DNA of 64,000 nucleotides from Artocarpus heterophyllus (Eukaryota; Streptophyta; Magnoliopsida; Rosales; Moraceae). Below, piece after piece: positions 24,364 to 35,851 of the stretch. The number at the start of each line of letters is the position of its first letter. The first letter of the stretch is position 1. Under the pieces are notes generated by a model. It saw only the letters and a list, made by a program, of their open reading frames with translations. It searched no databases and had not been told where the DNA came from. A program made the translations under genes and the position numbers. The stretch covers positions 21,723,460 through 21,787,459 of the forward strand of contig CM046341.1 in NCBI GenBank assembly GCA_025403435.1. The letters are read 5' to 3'.

Positions 24364-24927
24364 TAGGGGTGTTCTTCGGTTCAGTTTCGTCGGTTTTGGT
24401 CGGTTTGGTTACCGAACCGCAACTTTCGGTTTTTAGAATTGCAAAACCGAAACCACACCGCATACCAAGAGTATTTGGTCTGTTAACCGACCGTTCATGG
24501 ACGGTTTTGTTTGGTTCAGTTCGGTTCGGTTTGGTTTGGTTTTGTGAAAAGGTTATCTAATGGTATACAAGAAGCGTAATATCAGTTTTACCACATTTTA
24601 TTTTATTTCTTTATTAAAGAATTGCTAAAATAGTGCAATGTATTGTGTATTATTTAGGTTCTTTTTGAAATGGTGCTAAAAAAATACTATAACCGAACCA
24701 AAATAAGCTAAAAATATATTATTTAGCTTTGGAGTAGAATAGGCATTCGGTTTTGGTTTGGTTCGGTTTGGTTTATAAGAAGTCAAAACCAAAACTGAAC
24801 CGCTCACAATAGATTCGGTTCGGTTAACCGAACCGAACTTATTCAGTTTTCATGAAACTGATTTTTTCGGTCTTTCCTCGGACGGTTTTGGTCGGTTTCG
24901 GTTTTTTGGCTTTTTTGTACAGTCCTA
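24364..24927. mobile_element. hAT-type MITE (564 bp) rich in CGGTTCGGTT motifs
   Basis: The ends TAGGGGTGTTC and GTACAGTCCTA form imperfect terminal inverted repeats (8 of 11), and the element is flanked by perfect 8-bp TGTGTCGC copies. Inside are many GGTTCGGTTTGGTT and AACCGAACC repeats in both orientations near the two ends, as in widespread non-autonomous hAT elements of plants. There is no transposase ORF; the 24357-24560 frame is low-complexity. Confidence 0.88.
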
Positions 24928-24935
24928 TGTGTCGC

Positions 24936-26699
24936 CGCTTTAAGAGTGGGCAAAGGTCAAAGTCCAGCATTGCCCTAGGCTGGTTCCCAAACTCCTAGCC
25001 CCCAAATGCATGGCCAAACAACACAGATTAGGGGTTCCAGTGATGACAAGTTTTTGCCATAGTTTAGAGGGAGAACGTGGAATAAGCGAGATGGCTCCGT
25101 TCATGGGTTGGGCTACTTTCTCTGGACATGGTCAGAGGTGGCCTGACTACAAGTTTGGGAGCAAGTGGAGAGGTGGTGTCTCTTTTCACGGAGGTGGAAG
25201 CATGCCAACAGTTGTTTTGTTGGGCTTCATGGAAGCTTGGGCCTTCCTTGGTGGGGTGGCAGAGTTGCGATGGTGATGGCCTCTTTCATGGGCAAAGAAG
25301 GGCAATAGTGGCTCTTTCCTTTATGTCGGTGGCTTGACTCTATTCTAGTTCCTCTCAGCCTATAGGCAAATCTAAGGGTTTTTCTTCCTTTTTCAGTGAT
25401 AACCGATTTATCATTGGAGTCTTCAAAGTAGTGGTTTGGATCCCATCTGTTTTTTTTATTTTTTGTGTTTGTAAAATAAAATCGATAGTGTTTACATAGT
25501 TTTTTTTTGTTTTTGTTTTTACTGTTTTGTTGGATTTCTGTTGTAATAGCAGAGGTGTTTTCTCCACTCTATAAAGTTGTATTTTAGTCTAGACTGTAAG
25601 TTAGTGTACTTTGTAGTGCTGTGATCGGCCTTAATGCTATTAGCTTCTTGATCAAGCTTACTCAGAGTTGGCCACAGTCTATAAAAGTGTGTTTGAAAGA
25701 GCCTTTTGTGTGCTCGATCAATTGTGTGCCTTTTTGTTTTCCTTTTAGTGGAATTTGGTACATGTTTAACCCCCATTGAGTTCAATATAATCTACTAGTG
25801 GTTCTGGTTTGTAACCAGGGTTGAGTCACTATATGTGTCATGTTAGTTTGTATTTGAATCAGCGCTTGTACTACCTTAAAACGCAAATACCATTTTTAAA
25901 AAAGAAAATCCTAACTCTTATATACTAAAAATTTGTCATAAATACAACTCAGTATCACGTATGTTAATAAAACAATTTGAGACTACATATGATGTCGTCC
26001 TTGGACTTTGTTTGAACTTGGATCTTATTGTTTTTAGGTGATCGTTCACCCCCTCAAATTACATAAAGCCTAAAAAAATCTCTTTCATCCACATATGTTT
26101 GCAAAACTAAGAAAATGACTGGCGTGGTGTTGTTGCTCCAAAAATAATAATAATTAAGTATCAAAAGAAAAACCTTGATTTTGTCTTTACTTAACATGTA
26201 TAAAAGTGAGAAGACGCCTTTTTGATCATCCCTCCAATTATTGTTAGTCACTTAATCTATTTTCTTTCTTCTTTCTTAATTTTTTTTTTACCCTTTTCTT
26301 TCTTTTGCTTTCTTTTTTTTTTTTCTTTTTGTTGCTTTATCTTCATTAGTTTTTAAGAAATGATTATTTTGGGGGGCCTTAGAGGCTAATTTATTGTCCA
26401 AGCAAAGCATTGGATTTGCCAAAACAGTAAGGGTAACAATTTTTATAAACAAAGTTTTGTAAAATTTTGAGATGACTAAATTGCAAAGATTTGTAAAAAT
26501 TCGACAGAACTAAAAAATGGCAAAAAAACTCTACTATGGTGTTAGAATTTCAAGAAATTAAAAATGAAAGGTATAGAACTCATCAAAACTATTAAATTTC
26601 ATAAACGGTTCACAAAAATTCTACACGGTTTGTGAGTTATGAATTTTACGAGATTTTATCACAAAATTTCAAAACTGTAATAAAGGAAAAACGTTTTCA
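24936..26699. other. Intergenic, unclassified; possible LINE-like or transcript remnant
   Basis: The stretch 24940-25340 is less AT-rich than its surroundings and has two overlapping short ORFs, but neither carries a domain. A pyrimidine-rich tract follows at 26262-26335. The part 25540-25880 has the feel of a 3' UTR or non-LTR element tail (TTCAATATAATC), but I cannot prove it. No gene is supported. Confidence 0.45.
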
Positions 26700-26704
26700 A
26701 ATTT

Positions 26705-27809
26705 ACTGATGAGGCTACACTATCTCGTGCCTAAGGTGCGTTGGGCTTGAAGAAGCCCGCTATTTAATGAAGGAAATCCACAGAGGGCTATACGGCAACC
26801 ATGTAGGGGTGATCCTTGGCTCAAAAGTGTCTTCGATAGGGTTACTACTAGCCGACTACAGAGCAAGACTACAAGAACTTTACGCGAAAATGCCTCAAGT
26901 GCCGGCAGTTTGCTAAGGCAATAGGGTAGCTGTCTTACCTCGGTCACTTCTACCTAGCCTTTTGCCAAATGGGCCATTAATCTGATTGGACCACTTCCCC
27001 AAGCTCGGTCACAATACAAGTATTGCATCGTGACCATCAACTAGTTCATGAAGTGGGTGGAAGTTAAGCCATGTACTAGCATGACTGAGGCAAAGTGCAC
27101 CAACTTTATATGGAAAAACATCATTTGTCGGTTTGGAATTCCACATACCATTGTAACTGACAATGCCAAACAATTTGAGTCATCAAGCCTTCTCTACTGT
27201 GCGAGTAGCTTGGTATCAAAAAGGTCTTCTCCTCTCCCTGCTACCCTCAGAGCAATGGGCAGGTTGAAGCTGTCAACAAAACTATCAAGGACAACCTGAA
27301 CAAAAAAACTCAAGGACCTTAAAGACGCATGGATTGACGAGCTCCCAAAAGTATTCTTGACGTATCGGACAACAACACGGACTGCCACAGGGAAGACTCC
27401 ATTCTCCCTCGTCTATGGGGTCGAAGTAGTTATCGTGACAAAGGTTGGCCTGCTGAGCTTTAGGATCGAACAATACAATGAGATCCAAAATGCCGAGGTC
27501 ATGATGTTTGAGCTCGATTTGCTCGAGGAGAAAAGAGACTGGGTAGTAATTCGCACTGTAGCAAGGAATCAAGTGATTGCTCAGTATTATAACAAGCAGG
27601 TCCAACCGAGGAGCTTTAAAGTTAGTGACTTGGTGCTAAAGAAGGTCAACATTCAACAGCCCAGGCTTGGGTCATTTGGGCTGAAGTGGGATGGACCGTA
27701 TAGAGTGGTCGAAATCATGCGACCCGGCACCTATAAGCTATCCGACATGGAAGGAAATGTGCTCGGTCATCCTTGGAACGCCGAACACTTGAAGAAATTC
27801 TTTTGCTGA
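26705..27809 (+). pseudogene. Tat-type Gypsy integrase fragment
   Basis: Frames together cover the end of the zinc-binding domain (EIHRGLYGNHVGV-like, then KCRQFAKAIG in decayed form), the core (KWVEVKPCTSMTEAKC, FGIPHTIVTDNAKQF) and the C-terminal part (RTTTRTATGKTPFSLVYGVE, KWDGPYRVVEIMRPGTYKL, GHPWNAEHLKKFFC). The first catalytic Asp appears changed to Asn (WAINLIGPLPQ against the usual IDLIGPLP). A frameshift at about 27235 separates the PQSNGQVEAVNKT region. The last segment, 27357-27809, is open for 150 codons. Non-functional. Confidence 0.88.
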
Positions 27810-28198
27810 CAAAGTCATAACACCTTTTTTGACCTCTAACTACATTCTTTTGTAACTAGGCTTGCTAAGCAGGACTAAGATGTAAAAAAGAAATATTAAT
27901 GAAAATACATATTCTACACAATTCCTCTGAGCAATCTGTGTTAAGAAAGACATAACTCCCAAAGAGAGGGACCCTAATTCCATTATGGGGGACCCGATTA
28001 CAACTTTCGAAGAGGAAGAGTCATCCTAACTAATCGGACTGTGGGGCTAGTCAGCATGAGACTGACCAAGGTCCATTACCATGAGGATGCCCTAGCCAAG
28101 AATCGCCTTGACATGGTGATGGTCCCAAGAACATAACTCCCAACCATAATTAGATTTGTAAAAGTTCAAATGAACTTAAACAAGCCTAAGGGGGGCTA
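27810..28198 (+). other. Post-pol region of the Tat element
   Basis: Non-coding sequence between the integrase stop and the Copia C insertion. It holds a CATAACTCCCAA repeat (27950 and 28132) and a G-rich AAGGGGGGCTACA just before the insertion, resembling the true polypurine tract GGGGGGCTAT at 41280. No gene. Confidence 0.55.
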
Positions 28199-29626
28199 CA
28201 GGGTGTTAGACATGTATACCCTAAGGAGTAAAAATGTAATAAGTTTTTGGAGACATTTTTATCAATAAAGAATTTATTTACCAAATCTTGTCCTCTTTAC
28301 GTTCATATTTGTTGAATGTATGTTAAGCAAACAATAGTTTGAGACTATCGGTCTAAACCTTAAGAATTGGGCATATGATGGATGGATTATGTGGAAGATA
28401 CGATTCTTAAAGTGATGGTCTAAATCATACGATCCGTAATTGAGGGAATAAAGTTGGGCACTTTATTCATGCAAAGATTGTTATGTTGTCTATATCCTTT
28501 TAGGGAGATGGTTTGTCTTGACCATCAGAGGTAGACTCTGTGAATAGAAACATTGGCACGTTGTCATAGGTGACGATGTGTTGGATCGGGACATAAAGTG
28601 AATTGATTTGGATTAAAAATTCTGTCTCGATAAATCGATTCACTTTAGACAATCATTTGTATTGTATCTTAATCCTGAGATGAATAGTGGGCCCGTTGTC
28701 TTGACTTGTGTTTTTTGATGTACCAAAGGGTGACACCCACATCTTAATAGCAGTATGCATGCTGGTACGTTGAAGGCATGACTCTTGATGCCGTAGACTT
28801 GTTATTCATACATATGGAATCCATAGCTCCTCTTTAGGAGTAATGATATCCTCTTATATGCGTTATCCTATAATTGAAAAACTGAAGCGCTCAACCATTT
28901 GGATACATAGGTGTAACCAAATGGTATATTATCTTTGGATGGTAAGTTTTCTAATTGTGAGATAATGGAGCGTAAAATAAAAATAATCAGGAAGGTAAGA
29001 TAGAACTTGTCCTTAAGCCGATTATGGACTATCATATGGGGATACGATACACTATGATATGTCATGGAGACTTAACTATATAAGCTTCATAATTCTATAT
29101 TGTTCGAGAGTGCGGCTTCAAGCTTTTAGTGGAGTAGCGTTGGAGTTGATAATTATGAAATGTATATCTAGGATATTGGGTTTTGTAATTATAGGGAGCT
29201 TAAACTATGTAGGTCCATTTGGTCCCCTTTGCTAGCTCACAACATCCTGTAACGGAGGGCATGTTTTTCCAATAATTAATGACTTATGTCAGATTTATCA
29301 GATTGGTTAAAATTTGGAAGAATTAAATAATTTTTGTCTATTTATCGGTTGAATTAATTTTATAATAAATTAATTCAAGATAAACTTGTTGAATTATTAG
29401 GATCGGATAATTCTTGTTTGTTTATCGGTTGATTTAATTTTGAATAAATTAGATCAGGACAAGCTTGTAGAATTATTGGGAATTGATTAGTTTTCTTAGA
29501 AATTATCTAGATAAAGTTGTTTTGATCATATAACTTCTCTATTGGGTTATTTGAATTAAAACTGGACTTTATTCTATAGAATCTCGGGTGAAAAATAAAA
29601 GATTCGTGAAATTTTTGATTCGACAA

Positions 29627-29705
29627 TTTGGCCTGCCGATCGACGTGTTCGGCCGACTGATGGGACCTATTCGGCCTACCAATCAGGTGGTTCGGCCTGC
29701 CGATT
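29627..29705 (+). repeat. Dyad-motif array, 5' LTR of Copia C (4 units)
   Basis: Four copies or variants of TCGGCCTGCCGA start at 29628, 29649, 29671 and 29692, spacings 21, 22 and 21 bp. Variants show C to T or G to A changes at CpG (TTGGCC, CTACCAA). The array lies in U3 upstream of the TATA box. Confidence 0.85.
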
Positions 29706-29822
29706 AACGAAGGATAAGATCACGTATTTTCACACAGATCTTATTAGATATTGATCCAAATTTGATTCTGATCTGAGTTTTGAGACTTAATCTGATAAGG
29801 ACTGACCCTAGGACCAACCTCT

Positions 29823-29830
29823 ATAAATAG
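29823..29830 (+). promoter_or_regulatory. TATA box of Copia C 5' LTR
   Basis: TATAAATA within CTCTATAAATAGGGAG, about 400 bp before the LTR end. The same sequence is at 37477-37484 in the 3' LTR. Confidence 0.7.
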
Positions 29831-30224
29831 GGAGTGATTCTCATAGGTTACTTAGATCAATTGAAAGATTAACAGTGATACTCTACTAAGTGAGAATCTG
29901 AAAAGCTCCCTGAGAGCTTTTATTCACAAATCATGAACACTTGCTTTGGGTTCTCTCGATTGGTTGGAAGGAGAGTCACCGGTGGAAGATCTGTACATGT
30001 GAGCCCACACTCACTCCGGTCATGGATAGAGAATAGCAAAGAAGACTAGTTGGTTGAGGCTCTTCTGGAACGTTATTTCTCTTCACAGATTGCGGAGGTT
30101 CTTCGGCACACAAAGGTTAGTAAGATCTAGTTAATTTATACATATAGCATGTCAAACTTGTGTTTTAGAAATTACTCTGATATAAAATTTTTAAAATTCT
30201 GTTGCACACTCTTTTTTCAACAAT

Positions 30225-30236
30225 TGATATGAGAGC
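30225..30236 (+). other. Primer-binding site of Copia C
   Basis: TGATATGAGAGC matches the initiator-tRNA-Met site TGGTATCAGAGC at 10 of 12 positions and begins two bases after the 5' LTR. Confidence 0.85.
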
Positions 30237-31884
30237 CATGGTTTTTACATAAATTTACGAGTTTGTGATCATGTTAGATGAATAAATTTTGTGATCTTAA
30301 TCTCTCCTATGCTTGAATTTAATTTTATAAAGAGTTGGCACTCTAGGTTTCTATATATTATATATGTTATCATGGATTATGTGGTGAATGTTTATTAATT
30401 AATTATGGTTGATTAAATCGTTGTTTAATTAATTATTAATTAATTAATTTATACGAGTTATGGTTCCTTAGAGGTTAGAATGTGTATCTAGGTTTTTCAT
30501 GTAATTAGATAGCAGACTATCATCTCCGTCTAGGAATTATTATTTAGTTTTAAATTTATAAGAATTTTGTAATTAAATAATTATTCGGAGAAGACGGATC
30601 TAGAAGATTGATGATGATACTCCCAGGTATTTCCTGAGTCTCTAATTTTATGTTTTTGAATTGTTGAAAATAAAATTGATGAATTGCATTAAAATTTGTA
30701 TTTTCTAGAATGGAGATTTCTGCTCGGTCGGCATGCCGAACCTCACAGTTCGGCGGGCCGAGGGTCGTAGATCGGCAGGCCAGACTTGTGGTTTGGCAGG
30801 CCGTCAGTGGGGCAAAAATCAGGTGACTCTAGCAGCAGGCCAAACTTTCAAGGGTCGGCAGGCCGATCCTCCTAATCGGCAGGCCGATGGAGCATGACCG
30901 GCAGGCCGATCACCTAGATCGGCCTGCCAACCAAAAGCGGAAAAAATTTCCAGAAAAGGTGCAGTTTTAATTTTGTTTTTGGGACAATTCTGAGAAACAA
31001 TAAATTTGGATATGACCGAAAATATGAAGTGTTCAATTCATACGAGATTGAAGACTTGAAGATGGAATTACATGAAGAAGGATACAGCTTAAGGATTCAA
31101 GGATGAAGAATCGATAATATGTCTCGATTATTCTCTTGTAATCTTAGTTTTCTATTCTCTAGGGTGGAGCCATAATATTACGGTTATATATTATTTTGCT
31201 TGTAGCTTTGTTTGATTGCTTTGCTTGTCTGCATTATAATATGATTTGTCATGTATATTGATAACATGTCATATAGAATAGGAAGTGCCGCTCATATTAA
31301 AAATTGGTCATGCATATTCTTAAAATAAAACCTTGATTTCAAAAAGATTGAGTAGGAGAAGGTTTTCAAAGAGAACCTAAGGCCTCCATCGTGGTCCATA
31401 GGCAGAACATGGTGGTCCCGACCCCTAAGAAGGGATTTCTATCATGTACCAGATTGGATCTCTGAGAGGATAAGATATTTTAGCATGATTTATTGTTGCA
31501 TACCCCTAGGTGGTGATTATAAATCATGGATAAAATATTGAAACGATGGTTATACACTCACGTTAATTTTATTATTAACCTCCCCTAGGAGCTCTGTTAA
31601 TAAAATTAATGGCCAAAGAAACAATTATTAATATATGCTGGATCGTACGAGTCCTGGATGGCATATATTAATTAGGAGGGGATCCGTGTTCCTGATTGAA
31701 TTTCACATGACTCCCCTAGGAGCTTGTTGAATTCTGAGTTGGGAATTATTGTTGTAAGGTTGTGATATTTTCAAGGTTTTGACACATAAACACATTTGTA
31801 TGATTTTTACATGATTGTGTTATCTTACTAAATTATTATATGTTTGCTTATATTTGGTATATGATTCTTTATTGTAGATTAAAA
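30237..31884 (+). other. Long untranslated leader of Copia C
   Basis: About 1.65 kb separate the primer site from the gag ATG. No ORF is present. It carries a second dyad-motif array (30727-30930) and several CCCCTAGG(A/T) repeats between 31500 and 31720. Confidence 0.7.
30727..30930 (+). repeat. Dyad-motif array, leader of Copia C (about 10 units)
   Basis: Units such as ATCGGCAGGCCGAT are the reverse-complement orientation of the LTR array (central AG instead of CT). Examples lie near 30769, 30854, 30875, 30897 and, in the other orientation, 30919. Degenerate units such as TTTGGCAGGCCG fit CpG decay. Confidence 0.85.
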
Positions 31885-34800
31885 ATGTCTAAAAATGCTT
31901 TATCATCGATACTTGACAAAAACCTAATAAGCGGTGAGAACTATAATAATTGAAAACGGAACCTGGATATCGTCCTGTCCTTTAAGAAACTGAAATATGT
32001 ACTGACAACCCCTTGTCCTCCTGAGCCTACGGGAGACTCAAGTAATGAGCAATTCCAAGCGTATGATCGCTGGAGAGATGCTAATGATCAGGCTCGCTGC
32101 TATGTTATGGCTAGCATGAATAACATGCTGCAGGCTCAACATCAGGATTATGTGACTGCAAAACAGATCTTGGATAATCTTGAGGATATGTTTAGAGGCC
32201 AGGCTATAATAAAGCAGCTAGGGGCATTTTAGAAACTCTTAAACTGTAGACAAAGACTAGGGACATCTGTAAAGGAGCACATGATGTTGATCATGGGTTA
32301 CCTCGCTGAGGCTCAAACCAATAGAGCCGACATCGATGCTGAAACTCAGATGACTATGGTCTTTAAGACTCTGTCTAAGGAATTTATTCCATTTCAAGCT
32401 ACTTTTAATTTAAGCAATAGAAGGGATATGACCTTGACGGAATTGATAAAACAGTTATAGGAGTTCAAATTGCTGATCAAGGAGTCTCCTGCGAGTAGTG
32501 AGGCCAACATGGTAGCTACTTCTGGTTCCAATCCTAACTCTCAGAATGAAAAGAAGCAACGGGCCAAGAACGGGAAGTCTTCTATTCCTACTAGCACCAA
32601 GAGCAAGAAGAAGAAGAAAAAGGACCCAAAGAAGCTTAAGTGCTTCTTCTGTGGGAAGGCCGGGTATCTCAAGAAGCATTGCAAGGACTTCCTTTCTAAA
32701 GGAGTTAGGTGTGATCTTCTGTATTTAGAAACTTGTTTGGTTGAGGAATCCAATGACATCTGGGTCAGAGATTCTGGTGCAACTAATCATGTTTGTGTTT
32801 CTCTGTAGGGGTTCAAAGAAACAAGAAGTCTACTGCATGAAGACTTCACGCTTCGGATGGGCGATGGATCCTTGGTCTCAGCAGAAGTAGTGGGAGACGT
32901 CCATCTTTATTTTGATAATTATAGAAATTTATTTTTGCAAGATTGTTTTTATGTTCCTCAATTTAAAAGGAATTTAATTGCCGTAGCTTGTTTATTTAAA
33001 GACTCCTACTTGGTTTCTTTTAATGATAAAGTGGTGATTCGTAAAAGCAAATCTTTTATCTGTTCTGGATGGATGCAAAATAATCTATATTTTATCAAAC
33101 CTAAGATGGACTTATTGCTTAATGCTGAGATAAATGATAATAACTCTAAAAGACTTAAAACTTCTCACTCTAATAAGACTTATCTTTGGCATTTGCACCT
33201 TGGTCATATTAACCTGAATAGGATTCAAAGGTTGGTAAGGGATAGACCTTTAAGTCACTTAAAGGTGAAATCTATACCTCAATGTGAATCTTGTTTGAAG
33301 GGTAAAATGACCAAAAGACCATTCAGGTCTAAGGGTACTAGGGCCGAAGGGGTTCTAGAACTTGTACATAGTGATGTTTGTGGACCGCTGAACATCCGGA
33401 CATAAGGAGGGTATGAGTACTTCGTCACTTTTATTGACGATTACTCAAGATATGGGTATGTATACCTGATGCACCACAAAAGCGAAAAATTTTGACAAGT
33501 TTAGGGAGTTTCGGGCTGAAGTGGAAAAACAATTGGGTAGACCCATAAAGGCACTTTGATCAGATCAAGGTGGGGAATACCTTTCTGATGAGTTCTTGGA
33601 ACACTTGTTAGAGAATGGGATTTTATCCCATTTGACTGCGCCAGGCACTCCACAGTAGAATGGTGTAGAGGAGAGAAGAAATAGGACTTTGTTGGACATG
33701 ATTAGGTCCATGATGAGTTACTCATCATTGCCTTTATCCTTTTGGGGATATGCACTACAAACCGCATGTTATCTTTTGAACAATGTGCCTTCAAAATCGG
33801 TCCCTAAAACTCCTCACGAGTTATGGACGAGTAGGAAGACATCCTTAAACCATATTCGCATATGGGGATGTCCGTCTCATGTCCTGTTTAAGGATCCAAA
33901 TAGGTTGGAAGCACGTTTAGAAGTTTGCGTGTTTATAGGATATCCAAAAGGGACTAAAGGGGGTTATTTTTATAACCCAAAGGAAAATAAAGTCGTGGTT
34001 TTAACTAATGCAACTTTCCTTGAGGAGAGTTACATGAACAACTTTAAACCTCGAAGCAAAGTGATGCTTGAGAAGTTAAGGAGTGATCCGATCACTCCAG
34101 AGGTTCTGAATGAAACCGTTCCGATTAGTGTAGAAAAACCAAACAAACCTGAACAGTAACCTCAGGGGCTTCGGCATAGTAGGGGGATCAGGCGTCAACC
34201 TGAGAGGTATATGTTCAATGGGGAGGTCTTCTTGGCTGAACCAGATGAACATGACGGGGATCCTTATACTTACGCAGAAGTTATGGAGGATGTTGATTCA
34301 AAACTCTGGACAGAGGCCATGAACACAGAGATGAAGTCTATGGAGACTAATCAGGTCTGGGAGCTTGTGGATCTTCCCGAAGGGGTAAAACCCATAGGGT
34401 GTAAGTGGATCTACAAAAGGAAAAGAGGAGTGGATGAAAAGGTCGAAACCATTAAGGCTAGACTGGTAGCTAAGAGTTATACGCAAAAGGAAGGAATCGA
34501 TTATGAGGAAACCTTTTCACCTGTAGCCATGCTCAAGTCCATCCGGATTCTCTTGTCCATAGCTGTCACTCTTGACTACGAGATTTGGCAAATGAATGTC
34601 AAGACGGCTTTTTGAATGGCTATCTTGATGAGGCCATTTATATGGAACAACCAAATGGGGTCAAGGTCACGGGTCAAGAGGGTAAGGTTTATAAGCTGTT
34701 GAAGTCAATTTATGGACTTAAACAAGCTTCTCGTTCTTGGAACATAAGATTTGATTAGGTGATCAAGACTTATGGGTTCTCACAAAATGTGGATGAACCA

Positions 34801-35837
34801 TCTGTTTACAAACACATTAAGGATGAGAATGTGGTTTTTCTACTACTCTATGTAGATGACATTCTGCTAATTGGCAATGACGTTGGGGCGTTGTCATCGG
34901 TCAAATTATGGTTGACCAAACTGTTTGACATAAAGGACTTAGGTGAGGCTAATTTGTTCTCGATATCCAGATCTTTCAAGATAGGAAGAATAAAATGATA
35001 GCTTTGTCCTAGACCGGCTACACAGATAAAATTCTCAGGAGGTTTGCAATGCAAGATTCCTAGAAAGGTGGGCAACCATCTAGGTCTGGAATTACTCTTT
35101 CTAAGAAAGACTCTCCAAAGTCTTATGAAGAAAGAGAATACATGAAGAAGGTACCTTATGCTTCGGCAGTGGGTAGTCTCATGTATACCATGCTTTGCAC
35201 ACGACCGGCTACTAGCTATGCGGTCGGGATTGTAGGTCGATTTCAGGCGGATCTAGGACCAAACCATTGGGTTGCGGTAAAGCATATTTTTAAGTACCTG
35301 AGAAGGACTCGAGGGTATATGATTGTATATTCGGGTGAGGACCTGACTCCTCTAGGATATACTAATTCAGATTTTCAATCCTGTCTAGATTCTAGGAAAT
35401 CAACTTCGGGTCTTGTGTTTACTCTAGGCGGCGATGCCATTAGTTGGAGAAGTGCTAAGCAAGATTGCACTTCATATTCAACAATGGAGGCCGAGCATGT
35501 GGTAGCTAGTGATGCTTCAAAAGAAGCAGTGTGGCTCCGCAAGTTCCTTAGGGATCTTGAGGTTATTCCTGGTATGGATAAGGTGGTATCATTATACTGT
35601 GATTACAGTGCAGCGATAGCTAATGCTAAGGAACCAAGATTTCACAAGAAGAGTAAGCATATTGATCAGAAGTATCATGTGATAAAGGACTTCGTTAAGG
35701 GCCGGCATGTCACGGTGTGCAAGATCGCGTCAGAGGACAATTTAGCTGATCCATTTACGAAGACACTTACTGGAAGAGTCTTCGAGATGCATGTGGAAGC
35801 TATGGGGATGCGAGATTTGTCATATTTACTCACTTAG
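31885..35837 (+). pseudogene. Copia C gag-pol polyprotein, inactivated
   Basis: ATG at 31885. Gag extends to the zinc knuckle near 32640, where the canonical His is Tyr (CFFCGKAGYLKKHC). Protease keeps DSGA (WVRDSGATNHVC, 32761-32796). Integrase: LWHLHLGHINLNR...CESCLKGK, then FVTFIDDYSRYGY. Reverse transcriptase: GCKWIYKRKRGVDEK and LYVDDILLIGND (34846-34881). RNase H: STMEAEHVVASDASKEAVWL, ending with a stop shortly before the LTR. In-frame stops occur at about 31954, 32230, 32458, 32807, 33402, 33558, 33657, 34156 and 34756; several sit where Gln, Trp or Arg is expected, as for C to T decay. Frameshifts lie near 33493, 34612 and 34960. Closest in style to the polyprotein of element A. Confidence 0.93.
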
Positions 35838-35838
35838 T

Positions 35839-35851
35839 GCAAGTGGGAGAT
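35839..35851 (+). other. Polypurine tract of Copia C
   Basis: GCAAGTGGGAGAT directly before the 3' LTR start TGTTAG; almost identical to that of element A. Confidence 0.85.

Larger units (their letters stand above)
28204..30222 (+). repeat. 5' LTR of Copia C (2,019 bp)
   Basis: Starts TGTTAGACATG and ends TTTTTTCAACA. It shares with the LTR of element A the block CTTTTAGTGGAGTAGCG (29123-29139) and GGGAGCTTAAAC (29197-29208). A dyad-motif array sits at 29627-29705, about 120 bp before the TATA box. Confidence 0.95.

Noticed and set aside
24364..24927. Dense CGGTTCGGTT / AACCGAACC repeats as a possible relative of the TCGGCCTGCCGA arrays
   Set aside because: Different core, no central dyad, no 21-bp phasing; explained by the hAT-type MITE.
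25010..25337. Two overlapping ORFs with Trp/Gly-rich products
   Set aside because: Short, overlapping, no known motif; could be part of an unrecognised repeat, but no gene can be supported.
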